The position numbers and the translations under genes were made by a program. A stretch of DNA of 30,806 nt from contig CALSCQ010002800.1 in assembly GCA_943704525.1 (NCBI GenBank), positions 1-30,806 on the forward strand, given 5' to 3'. The number at the start of each line of letters is the position of its first letter. The stretch's first letter is position 1. Shown here piece after piece: positions 9,816-20,390 of the stretch. The stretch comes from Pigoraptor vietnamica. Its lineage: Eukaryota > Opisthokonta > Filasterea. The notes beneath the pieces were generated by a model, which was not told the DNA's origin, did not search any database, and saw nothing but the letters and a program-made list of their open reading frames with translations.

Positions 9816-12800
9816 CTATCGCGCGGGTGCGGCGCCCTTCTCCACGTGCTTCTTTGCAGGTCCGAATTCGAGCCCCGAAATGCCCTTGCCGAAATTGAGC
9901 GTCGAAATGGTTTCGTCCGAGTTGATGGTGAGTGGGCTCACGTTCAGGAACATGCACGTCTTGGAGTCCCCTCCGAGCGAGTCCTTCACGTTAGGAAAAG
10001 AGGGATTGTTAGTATAGTTCACAAAGCCACCACATTGTACGCAGGCATATGGCACATGGGGGGTATGTCGGAGGCGCATTTTGGAACGACCACATTACAC
10101 ACAAGCACATGGTGCACCCGGACAAATACACACACAAACGAATGACTCATCGGCACATCAACAGCGTACAAACGCGCAGACATACACATGCGCGCAGACA
10201 ACTGCCACGTGCAAAGCCCCACCTGCAGCAAGTGCGTGAGCTTCGAATTCCGGTACGGAATGTGCAGCGCCTTGGACCGCAGCGACTGAAACACCTGTCC
10301 GAGCGCACTGAGCGACTTGTTGATAGCGGCGGCTTCCACGAGCCGCTGCCCCTGCGCCTCGCTGCGGGACACGCGCTCGCTACCGGCGAGGTCGACGAGC
10401 GTGAGCTTGCCGTGCAGCGTCTCCTTGCTCAGGCGATTCGTGCACGACACGGCGATCGTGAGGACGAGGTGGGACCGGCTGCTGCTGGAATTCATGCTGG
10501 TCGCAGCCACGGAGCGGTTCTTGTCGCCCGTGGCCATCACGCGCATGACGTCGTCGATCGACTTGACCTCGACCTCGGTGAGGCCGGGCACGTAGTTGCC
10601 GTTGGGACCGCGGCAGACCTCGTTCTTGCTGTTGCGCGCGGACGCGGGATCGCCGAGGAGGTCGATGATCTGTTCGTTGTAGATTTCGACGAGAGAGACG
10701 ATGATGCGGTGGTCGACCTGGTGGGTGGGTGGGGAAGGAGGAGGCAAGTGCTCACATGAGATGCTGTTTCCTGATACACACAGACACGCGCGCGCACGCA
10801 CGCACACGTTCGACGACATACCTCCGCGCGCGACTTGCAAATCTTGAAGAGTTCGGCGAGGGCGCGCACGTTGACACCGGGGTCGGCCTTCGTCCCCATC
10901 ATCGTGAATGTCTTGCCGGCGCCCGTCTGCGCACCCATACACAAAAGGCCGGTTGAGCGCCTTCGCCTCCATCAAGGGTCCGCGAACATAGGGCCTCAAA
11001 TATTGCCATATTACAACACACAAACGATAATGCGATAACTGTGAATGTAACACAGAACAACACACACACACACACACAGGCGCAGTCCCTTCGGTCTCGT
11101 AGCCTCGCACGCACCTGACCATAAGCGAGGATGCACACATTGTAGCCGTCCAAACACGACGTGATGATCGGCTCCGTGTCGTTGAACACCTCCGTCTGCG
11201 TGGACGTCGGCGCGTAAATTCGCTCAAACTCGAACCTGTTCGCGCGGCCCTGCGTGTTCGTGACGATGAGCTCGCTCTCCGACGGAATCTCGAGCGCGAG
11301 GGGCCCAGAGTCGTCGCGACGCACGCGGCAAAAGATGCGAATGTTGCCGCGCAGCTCCTGCAGCTTGTTGTAGAGGAGGCGTCGCTGGATGTTCTCCGCG
11401 CGGTACTTGGCGCGCAGCTCGGCCACGACATTGTCGATGTTGCCGTAGCGATCGCGCATCTGCCTGAGCGCGTCGTCGAAGCGGAGTAGAAGGGGCGCGA
11501 AGGCGGCAAACTCGGTCGCCGCTTGCTGCTTGAGAGACACGACAGTCTTTTGCAGGCCCTGCTCGGCAAGGACGGATGGCGTCAGCGCCGACGTATGCTG
11601 CATCCACACGTCGCTAGCACATGCACACGGAGAGTCAAGCGACCGCCCTCACTCACGTGCACCCGAATGTCGATCAACTAAAAGCATGACCACAACGGCC
11701 AACACGGTCACTTTCGCGCAGCGAATAACAAGAGCTACGAGGCACACTCCACAGAGACATCAAACGCACCCTTACTCTAACATTAACCCAACGCACACCC
11801 GCGCACCCCACCTTGACCTCCTTCGCGGCCTTCCCAAGCTTCTTGAGCGCCTCTCCGCTCTTCTTATTCTTCTTGTTCGCCTTCTTCAGCTTGAGCTGCG
11901 CCTGCGACAGCTGCGCGCGCACGCTCTCGAGCTCCGCCGTCGCCTCCGACGCGCCCGTCGCCACCGCCGCGTGCCGCGAGCTCTCGTCCTTCAGCCGCTG
12001 GTTCTCGTGCTCCAGTTCTAAGATACGGTCCTCGCTCAGCCGGAGCTGCGTCTCGAGATCCCGCAGCGACTTCATCGTCTCGTTGAGCTGCTTGCTCGCC
12101 TTCGTGTCGTCCCCTGCCCCGCCGCCGTCCTTCGCCACGGCCTTCTTCTTGTAGTCCATGAGTTGCACTTGGAGTTCGAGCAGCTCGTGCGTCTTTGCCT
12201 CGAGCGCCTTCTCCGCCTCCTGAAGCTTGAGCTTGCACGACGCGAGCACCTCAAAGTCCGTGTGGTGTGCGGGCATGGGACTCTTGGCATTGGCCTTCTT
12301 CGAGTGGTTGTTCTCGGAGTACTTCCAGTTGATCGTGTCCTGCACGTCGTAGTCGTTCTCGCGAAGCGCGCGGATCATCTCTTCCTCGTCCTTCCATTGG
12401 GGAATCACCGTCCGAATTTGCTTCAACATCTTCTGGACCTCGGGGACCTGCGCGAGCAAGCGTGCGTGCGTGTGCATGTGTGTGGGGTGGGGTGTGCGTG
12501 TGTGTGTTTGGGGGGGAGGGGACAAGGATGATGGTTGGAATGAGTGCGGGTGGTGTACTACACACCCTCAACATAAGCGTGCAATACCGCGTGTATCGAC
12601 ACATGCACATGAACACGCACACACCCTCACACGCACATGCCCTCACACCTTGTACGCAGGACAACCACGCACACAGGACACATGCGTCTGCGCGTGCATA
12701 GCATGCATTTCACGCACCTCCCGCTCAAGCTCGACCGGCATGCGCAGCCATGACGCCGAGTCGTCGTCGAAAAAGTAGCGCACGTTCTTGTGCACCTCAA

Positions 12801-13734
12801 ACACGTACGTCTGGTACGTGCGACCGTTCGGGTGCTTGAACGTAGCCACGCGCCCCTGCATGTCGTCGACACCCTCCGGCATCGCGGCGGCGGGCGGCGC
12901 TGCGCCGTGGCCCATCCGCGCGGCGGCGGCGGCGTTCGCGCGCTCTTGTTCCTCAAACAGGCGCTGGCGTTCGCTCTCGAAGATGCCCTGGTTGAGCCAC
13001 TCCTTTGGAAAGGGCACCCACGTCTGCAGGCGTCGCACCGTGTCAGTGAGCATGATGGATGCGGCAGTGCACGACCCATCGCAGGATACAGAGGGCGCAC
13101 GTGCACGCGCATGGGCCTGTAATTAACGACGCAGATACCCACACACAAAGAGACAGAGAGGGGGCCGCACACTACTTTGCTTCGACCATCTCTCCCTCTC
13201 CAATGCACGCATCCCCGCACTTGCCTGGTAATCCCAGTCGACGTAAAAGCGCTGCCCCGACGCGTCCACATACGTCGTAAACATCTGTCCGTCCTCGCGC
13301 ACGAAGTTGTCGAACGTCCCTTCGCCAGGTCCCTCACCGCGCGGCACTGTGGGCGACTTTCCCCGCATGTTCGGTGAAGACGGTGGCTTGCCGGCCGCCG
13401 CCGCCGTCCCAAGCGTCTTGTAGTCGGCATCTTTCTTCGGGGTCGCCTTCTTCTTGCTCGCAGCCGCATTTCCGCCCTTGCCGTTCGCATCGGATTTCGA
13501 TTCCTGCACAACCGACTTCTCCTTCCGTTTGGGTTTCACCTCGGGCTCGCTCTCCGCGGATTCCGAGTCGCTGCTCTCGCTCTCCTGCTTCTTCCCGCCC
13601 CCGCCCTTCGGCTTGGACACGACCACTTTGGGAGCCGCTGCCGGTGTCGCGCCATCCCCGTCCGCCTTCGGGGCGACCTCGATCACGCGCGCCGGCTGCT
13701 TCTCCTCGGCCGGGTTCGACGCCCCGTTGCCCAT
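9816..13734 (-). CDS. Kinesin-14 with C-terminal motor and WW-like tail repeats
   Basis: Seven exons (13734-13225, 13023-12718, 12447-11812, 11597-11115, 10926-10822, 10717-10223, 9983-9816) give exactly 900 aa, with every intron in phase 0. The N-terminus MGNGAS fits an N-myristoylation signal. Then come a Lys/Ser/Glu-rich disordered stretch, two WW-like repeats (about 147-182 and 231-268), a CUE/UBA-like helical segment (about 273-316, with NDYDVQDTINW), a coiled coil (about 335-560) and the motor (about 565-895). The neck LQELRGNIRIFCRVRR immediately before the motor marks the minus-end-directed kinesin-14 class. The P-loop GQTGAGKT is at 644-651, switch I NSSSSRSH at 756-763 and switch II DLAGSE at 789-794; all key residues are present. 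The first intron uses a GC donor (CAG then GCAAGT). The ATG has A at -3 and G at +4. Cargo is unknown; the tail suggests membrane or ubiquitin contact, which is inference. Confidence 0.93.
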
Positions 13735-15222
13735 GGTGCGATGTCGCGCGTTATACCATTACTCTACACGGCGCAGTCGCACGAAGTGTAGTCCCCGATT
13801 GCCACGATATACAACGCAAAAGGCCACCGCGGGCCTCTGTTATGAAAGAAGGGGTTAGTCGATGCACGCACACGCACGCATGCACGAAGCGCACTCGGCC
13901 CCTCTGTCATCCATATTGCCTAAGGAGGACGTGGACTCAGTTGCTATGACCACCATGCGACTACCCCGGAGGAAATACCTCATCTACTCCCAATTACTGT
14001 AATAAAGTATGATTCAAACATCCGGGGGGTAATTGCTTCAATCATCGTACACCACGCACGGCCACGCAATGCAACGCACAGGCCCAAGGAGGACGCAGCC
14101 ACAAAGAAAATACGCTTGCGAGCGCAGACACGAGAGCAGTCTAATACTGTATCGGCGTTGAAGGACTTGCTGGCCTGGTGGGCCCTTGGATCAGCGGCCA
14201 GGGCTCAGAGAACCCGCCGGCCAGATTGGGGCTAACAGTGACGACCGACGGGTGATGCCACACTATAGCAAGTGGTAGCATGGAGAAAACCGAGACGATA
14301 CCGCCGACGACTAACGTATTCGAATTTTGCTTGATGATGCCGGAACAGCAAGGTAGTAGACCGGGGCGGTGCCGAGTCCTCGGCCTGACTCCACAGTGCT
14401 GCACCTCGCGCCGCCGCTACTCAGTTTCAACGAATTGATGGCGGGTGGCGATGAGCCTCACGTGCGTATTCGCTCCCGAGGCCCAGGCCGAGAATCACGC
14501 AAAGCATTAGAGCAAGCGCGCCTGCCACAACGGCGGCAGTTGTTGACTGTGCCATCACTGTGCACGGCGCCGCGCCCGGGCGAGAGGCCAGTTCAGGTGG
14601 TCAGGCGATGACAGTCCGCCGAGTCCAATGCAATCGCACCAAAAATCGCTCGCTTGTTTTTTGCGGCCGGCCCTGCGCTTTGCGACGACCCGACGATCTA
14701 GAGTGAGGAGACCGGCGTTGGCGGCGTGATTGAGCCGCCGGGCGACCGGCGTCGGAGAAGAGTTCGCTGAGACTTGACACCCTTTCTATACTTCATACGC
14801 ACTCATTCCACGCACTCTGTGGCAATGCCTGTTTCGCCCGCATGCGACGACGTACGTGGGGGAACAAAAAATGCGACTGAAAATGGCAGTTGGAGGAAGA
14901 AGGGCATTACGTTGCGCACATACCTTCCAAAACGGGCGCAGCGATAGCTGTCTGGACACGAATCTACACCCTCGCCAAATTGAGCGGTCACCCAGGACCG
15001 TTTGACCCGAAAAGGCGCCTTTGCAAGTTCACAATTGTGCTCTTCGCCCACAACAAAGCAACGCGCACGCAACGAGACGACACTTACTTCGTCGCTCGTG
15101 CTTGAGCTTTTCGTCGCAGCAAAACGCGTTTATTTGTGGCAACAAATCAGTCGCCAGTGAGGTCAGCAGTCGGCGAGTCGCCAGCAGGGACGCGAACGAG
15201 GGACGACCTGGGCGTTTTATCA
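13735..15222. other. Intergenic region, divergent promoters
   Basis: About 1.5 kb between the kinesin start (minus) and the small secreted protein (plus). No gene was recognised. It contains interleaved inverted repeats at 13964-14035 and a GC-rich stretch at 14340-14770. A minus-strand frame at 14141-14404 includes a hydrophobic run but has no supported start or family. Confidence 0.5.
13964..14035. repeat. Interleaved inverted repeats
   Basis: CCCCGGA (13964-13970) pairs with TCCGGGG (14021-14027), and CAATTAC (13991-13997) pairs with GTAATTG (14029-14035). The second pair starts inside the loop of the first and closes outside it, which in RNA would be a pseudoknot topology. Each arm is only 7 nt, so chance is a serious alternative. 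Confidence 0.4.
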
Positions 15223-15833
15223 ATGCTCAAAGCGACTACCAAGAAGGCGCAAATGCGGCCATCATTTTACCTCGCCACGGCCGCAGCGGCATGCGTCTTC
15301 TTCGTACTCTGTGTTGTTGCGTCGGCTGCTGAGACCGACCCTCCGAGCAACGCGGCCTTCCGGTACTTCTTCGCGGGCCCCAACGGCATCGTGCGCGCCT
15401 GCCAGAGCGAGACAAGCTGCGGACAGATGACCATCACGACGTACGCGAACGTCAAGCCTACGTGGTCGTCATCAGCTGGTGGCCTTCCTGTGAGTTGCAG
15501 TGATTCCTTGTTCAGTGCCAACACCATCGGCCCCCCCCNNNNNNNNNNCCCCCCCCCCCCCCCCCCCCCCCCCAACCTGATCGTCTTTCCAGTCGCTGAA
15601 ACTGTTTGCTGTCGCGCGAACACTCATTTGTGCCATGTCTCGGCGCGCAGCTTCCCGCGTCGCCCACAGCCCCCGGGTCCATCCTCTTCCAAGTGGGAGT
15701 TGACAAGGCCGACAACAACAAGAAGTGGGCCATGTCGCTCGAGGGCATCGACTCGAGCACGGACGCCGGGACGACATGGCGAAAGATTGCGTTCTTCAAC
15801 TGCAACGCATCGTGCGGACCGACGGCAATGTGA
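15223..15833 (+). CDS. Small secreted protein, unknown family
   Basis: Two exons (15223-15489 and 15651-15833) with a phase 0 intron (donor gtgagt, acceptor cgcgcag) give about 149 aa. A signal peptide is evident: a Lys/Arg-bearing start, a hydrophobic core from about residue 14 (FYLATAAAACVFFVLCVVA) and a likely cleavage near ASA-AET. The mature part has four or five cysteines (RACQSETSC, FNCNASC), a Ser/Pro-rich linker at the exon junction, ILFQVGVDK and NKKWAMSLEG. I do not recognise the family. An ATG ten codons downstream (15253) is an equally possible start; neither has a good Kozak context. The intron contains the 10-N gap in a poly-C run, so its true length is unknown. GTGAGC overlaps the stop codon, so a further exon cannot be excluded. 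Confidence 0.6.
15539..15548. other. Assembly gap of 10 N in a poly-C run
   Basis: Eight C (15531-15538), ten N and twenty-five C (15549-15573) form one homopolymer. The gap lies inside the intron of the secreted-protein gene. The round number suggests a placeholder rather than a measured length. Confidence 0.95.
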
Positions 15834-16439
15834 GCACTCTGTATATAAATGCGATGCGTGATCGCTTACGAGTTTTTTCCCTTTTTGCGAACGCGCACTG
15901 AGTCCACTGACGACCCACTCATGCAATAAGTGACATGAGTGCGTGGACTGAGAACTCGACGGTGACCGGCTTGCGACTTGGATCGCGTTGAGCGCGACGA
16001 ATTACCGTCGAAGGTCGTGACTTTAGAGACTGAATGCGACGACCGGCACTGGTCGGATTTGGACGCACTGAATCAGAGCGCCACTGGCATCGTCCTGTCA
16101 GCTTTGGAGGCATGCCATGCACACACTCCCCGGATGTAAATTCTACCCCGGATGAAAATTCTGATGGGTATTGTTGTTGGTCCCGCCCATTTTAGCCACA
16201 TTCACACTCCGTGTCTGCGGCTTTTGCCCGTTGCGAAGCAGAGGCGTGTGTGTGTCTGTGTCTGTCCTCGCGGCGCCCGCGAACTACGTCGACAGGGAGC
16301 AGCGAACAAGCTCTTCTCTACGATAGCTGTCGTTTCCCTGCGTACGAGAGAAAAGTCCTTTAGTGGTTACTGCGCTGCGGCATTAGGGCACACCCACACA
16401 CTTTCACGCGGAACACGTAGACTCGACGATTTGGACACA
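15834..16439. other. Intergenic region upstream of the START-GOLD gene
   Basis: About 600 nt without a recognisable gene. It holds an 18-nt tandem duplication (16128-16163) and should contain the promoter of the START-GOLD gene. A TATA-like TATATAAA at 15841-15848 lies just after the preceding stop codon, far from the next start. Confidence 0.5.
16128..16163 (+). repeat. 18-nt tandem duplication
   Basis: Two adjacent copies of CCCCGGATGWAAATTCTR differ at two positions. They lie about 280 nt before the START-GOLD start codon. The duplicate could be a doubled regulatory word, but this is only a guess from position. Confidence 0.6.
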
Positions 16440-18740
16440 ATGTCGGATAAGGAGTACATCAAGAAGTGGCGGAAGCAGGTCGTTCTTGCCGCGCACGGCG
16501 GAGAGTCGTTCGGATGGATTTCGCTCGGCACGCAGCAGGGCGTGGACCTGTTTTACTCGAAGCAGGAGAACGGGCAGATTTGGTGCAAGGGTGCGTGCGC
16601 GAGCATGGCTTTTGTTTAATTTTGCGAGTGCGAGTTTGTGTGTGATGCGTACTCACGTAACATGCCTCTTTAGACGTGAAAACACTCTCGAGTTGCCATA
16701 TGTACATATAAAGAATTCCCTAAGATGACAGTCTTTCTGCGACTGCTCACAAATTGATTTATCGCTCTCCAGGCGTCGGCGAAGTGTTTGCGTCGATGGA
16801 AAAGGTTGACACGTACCTCAAGGACTACGAGTTGCGCCTCCGCAGCGGCGAGTTTGTCAAGGGCGCCCTCGTCGAGACGATTGACGAGTGCACGGCCGTG
16901 TACTACAGCGTCGTCAATTTCCCGAACCCTTTCTTCAACCGCGACATTGTTTATCTCCAGCACACGGCTGTGTGGCCGGACAACATTGGTGTCTCGCTCA
17001 TCCGCTCTGTGGAGGTGCGTGTGTCTGGAGGGAATTGTGCAGGTGTCTGCGTTGACTGTGTGCGTGCGTGCGTGCGTGCGTGCGTTTGTGTATTACGAGA
17101 AATCCGCGGTTGTGGTCTCAATCCTTCGCCCGTCGCTTGCTCTCCCTCGCACACACGCGTCACAGCGCGAGTCTTCCCCGCCGACCCAGCGGTTCGTCCG
17201 CGCGTTTGTCGACTGCGGCGGCTACGTGTACGAGCCGCTGTACGATGAGTCGAACAAGGTGCGGCTGACGTTCGTCCTCCAGCTGGACCCCCAGGGGATC
17301 GTGCCCGCGTGGGCCGCGCGCATCGTTGCGCAGGACCTCGGCCTCAACGTGGTGCGTATCTTGTACGATTCTTGTTTGTCACACTTGTTACAGGAGACCT
17401 TTTGCGCCCATATCGTGTTAGGCACATGCACGCATTCCGTGTGCCTGTTTCAGTTACTCCGAAAATGTTCGCGCGTGTGTGTGGATTTCACATGACAATC
17501 GCCTGCCTCGTTCACCTATTCTGGCCACCTCACACACACTCACTCACACACACACACATGCACACACAAAATGCACACACACAAACACACACACACACAC
17601 GCGCGCGGGCGCACACTAATTGCATTGCACATGTGTCACATCCACACGCAGGCCCGGGTGAAGGAGCACTTTGACCCGAGCAGCGACACACCGAAGCTGG
17701 CCGACCTCTCCCCCCAACAGAAGTTCCTCGCTCGCCACGACGACATTCAGGTTCGTGCAGGGCGCCATTTCTTCATTCATTCGCACGCACACTACAAAGC
17801 ATGTTCGAAATTGTTCGAAGCGAAAGAGAAAACTAATTGCACTGCACCGCATGCTGCTTTCCTGCATAACTGTCTAACCGCCCGTACCGACGCGCATCTC
17901 ACTTCCATAGGCACTGACCACCACTGCTCACCACTACTCACGAGCACACACGCACAAGCACTTCTCACAACTCATTTCCCATTCCCCACTTGCGCAGACC
18001 ATGGAGGTCAAGCCCAAGTCGGCGCTCGTGATTCGCATCCCCGTGTCTTCGGCGCGCAGCATTGTGAGCTGGGAGTTCCTCACCGAAAAGAACGACATTG
18101 GATTTGGCGTCACGTTTGAGCCCGCCGAAGAGGGTGCGTGGCGTGTGCGTGCGTGCGTGTGTGTGTGTGCGTGTGTGTGCGTGTGTGTGCGTGCGTTCGT
18201 ATGTGAGTGTCTTTGTCTGTGTGCGTGAGGCTGCGTGAGGGCATGTTTGCGTGCGCTTTCTCCATGCTGACCATCCGCACACTGCAGGCGTGGGCTCTAT
18301 TGTTGTGCGCGAGCCCAAGCGCATCGATAGCCACCTCGCCATCACGCAGGACCACGAAATGGCTCACGTGCCCGGCACGCTCGTCCTCACGTTCGACAAC
18401 AACTACTCGACGCTCAGCTCCAAGACGCTCCTTGTGAGGTCGGTGCTCCGTTTGCGAATGCGTGTGGTCCGTGTCTCCGGCGGCGCAATGGGGAAAAGTT
18501 GAACGCCTTTCGTTTTGTTTCTGCGTGTGCTTCGTGTCTCCGGCGCTTCTTCGGCGGCTCCAATGGTTCGATTACTGTTATACGCCGCCGCCAATTGTGT
18601 TGCTTTGCCGTCGTTATTGATCCGATGATGCCTCGTCAGGTATATGGTGACGCCTGCGAGCGATGACTTCATTAAGCACTCGAAGAGCCTCGAGGACCTC
18701 CACAAGGCGGTGAGTACTTTCGTCAAACAACACACGCACG

Positions 18741-18775
<35 letters not shown>

Positions 18776-20019
18776 GCACGCACGCGCGCGCGCACAACAC
18801 ACACCACACACACATCGCACGAGAGTATACCGCGCACAACGTGTCGCCAATCCCTTCCATGCCTCATCTCAATCCTTGGTTGGGCACGATGCCCGCAGAC
18901 CGAGGCGAACAAGCAGATTGCGACGCGCGCTGAGGAGCAGGAGCGGCACCGTCGCATGTCGGAAATCGAGAAGACGCACACGCAGGAGGAGCTGCAGCGG
19001 CGCCAAAACCAGAAGATGGCCGACAAGCTCATGGACAACGAGCAGAAGCGCCGCATTACGGAAGAGACGATGGCCCACGCGCAGGAGGAGGTGCGCGTCT
19101 GCGTGTATGTGCATGTGCGCTTGTGCGCATGTGCACTATATGGTGTATGTGCGCGGATGGATTAGTGTGGGTGTGGGTGTGGGTGTGAGTGTATCTGTGT
19201 GCGTTGCGCTACGTATGGTGTGCGCCTATGAATGGGTGTATTTGTTTCTATAAGTGCATGCGCGCATGCACGTGAGCGTGTGCAAGGATGCATTCATGTC
19301 CGCATGTAGCGTGCCATTCACTGTGTCTTGTCCTCTCTCCCTTCTGTAGGCCATGCGCAAGGTGAACCAGAGCATCGCCGACCGCGCCGTTGAAGCAGAG
19401 AAGGAGTCGCGCATCACACAGGAGCACGTGGCCGTCGTGCAGCAGGAGGTCGTCCGCCGCCGCAGCATTTCGGAGGCCGTCCGCGCCGAGGACGAGGAAC
19501 AGCGCCGCCGCATTGCCGTGGGTGTTCCTTTGTGCGGGGAAACTCTTGTGTCCTCACTCCTCGCTCTTGTATCCTTCTCGAGAGTAAGGGTGGTATGGTG
19601 TCTGATATTAATTGCGCCCTTTTGTATTACAGGAGGCCGCGAAGCTGGAAGTTGTGGCCGAGGTGGCGCGCGTCAAGAACGCGAAGTCGGTACGTTGGAA
19701 TTCACTCTTTGCCTTGTGTGTGCAAACAATTTGAATGCCGTGTTAACGCCGTGGCGTTTGCGCAGGCCGACCACGACGAGGATGAAGAGAAGGAGCGCCG
19801 CGTGAAGGAGGGCGACACGCCCGACAAGCGCGAGCGGCGAAAGAGCATTACGGAGGTGCGCTTGCAGTTACAAACGGTGGCTCCAGCTGAGGGCAGACTT
19901 CGCGCCGCCTGTGCTCTTACTCCTTCTCACATATCACTCTCTTTCTCGCACGCACACAGGCCTTGGAGGCGCACAAGCGGCGGTGCCAGGCCGAGGGCAA
20001 GACGCTTGCAGAGGCGTAG
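16440..20019 (+). CDS. START-GOLD-coiled-coil lipid-binding protein
   Basis: Twelve exons (16440-16590, 16773-17014, 17166-17351, 17652-17750, 17998-18133, 18288-18438, 18640-18709, 18899-19090, 19350-19517, 19633-19689, 19766-19855, 19960-20019) give 533 aa with frame kept throughout. Residues about 1-195 fit a START lipid-transfer fold: FFNRDIVYLQH, then SLIRSVE, then RAFVDCGGYVYEPL and LQLDPQGIVPAW, in the order usual for START domains. Residues about 228-328 fit a GOLD domain, with SWEFLTEKNDIGFGV and PGTLVLTFDNNYS, very like those of Sec14-like proteins. The remaining 200 residues are highly charged and likely coiled coil. A soluble protein that moves or senses lipid at Golgi or endosomal membranes is inferred. 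Two acceptors 24 nt apart (exon 3 from 17166 or 17190) keep frame. The ATG has A at -3. The next gene starts 371 nt downstream on the same strand. Confidence 0.88.
17059..17085. repeat. TGCG tetranucleotide repeat in an intron
   Basis: Six or so TGCG units lie in intron 2 of the START-GOLD gene, just downstream of a GTGCGT splice donor. Confidence 0.8.
17528..17605. repeat. CA-rich tract near a splice acceptor
   Basis: This imperfect (CA)n lies in intron 3 of the START-GOLD gene, about 50 nt upstream of the acceptor. Confidence 0.8.
18732..18800. repeat. CACG/CA tract in an intron
   Basis: CACG and CA repeats with a short CG-alternating core lie in intron 7 of the START-GOLD gene. Confidence 0.8.
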
Positions 20020-20390
20020 AAAAACCTTGTCGATACTGCATTCAGTCCTCATCAGAGCTTTCGCGTCCGCCTGCCATGTTTGGGAAATTCCATCACTAAA
20101 AATGCAAATTTGGTCACAATTTTCCAGGACAAAATAGGCTTATTTAGAAAGTTTGGGTGTAAAATCTCCTTATGCTTCCATAGCGACGCCCTCGGAATTG
20201 CTGAGTCACTCTTCAGACCAGTGCCATGCTCGCTGGGGTGTTGGCTACATCTTCACCTTTCCCGACTCCGCAGTTCAGCGACTTCTTTTCCTTGTCAACG
20301 AAACGTCGCTTTCGGGAGTGGTCGTGCGCAATGACACACTCTACAACGATGCCAACTCTTTAGACGCAGTGTGCGTGAGTTCGAGAAGAA
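20020..20390. other. Intergenic spacer between START-GOLD and TIR genes
   Basis: This 371-nt spacer holds the 3' end of the START-GOLD gene and the promoter of the TIR gene. It is less GC-rich than the coding DNA. No TATA box, gene or RNA was recognised. Confidence 0.5.

Noticed and set aside
14141-14404. Minus-strand frame with a hydrophobic run that could be a membrane helix
   Set aside because: Short, without a clear ATG, family or neighbouring exons; a hydrophobic run of this length occurs by chance.
18403-19056. 217-codon minus-strand frame across START-GOLD exons
   Set aside because: It is the antisense shadow of exons 7 and 8 plus the CA-rich intron; the plus strand encodes the conserved protein.
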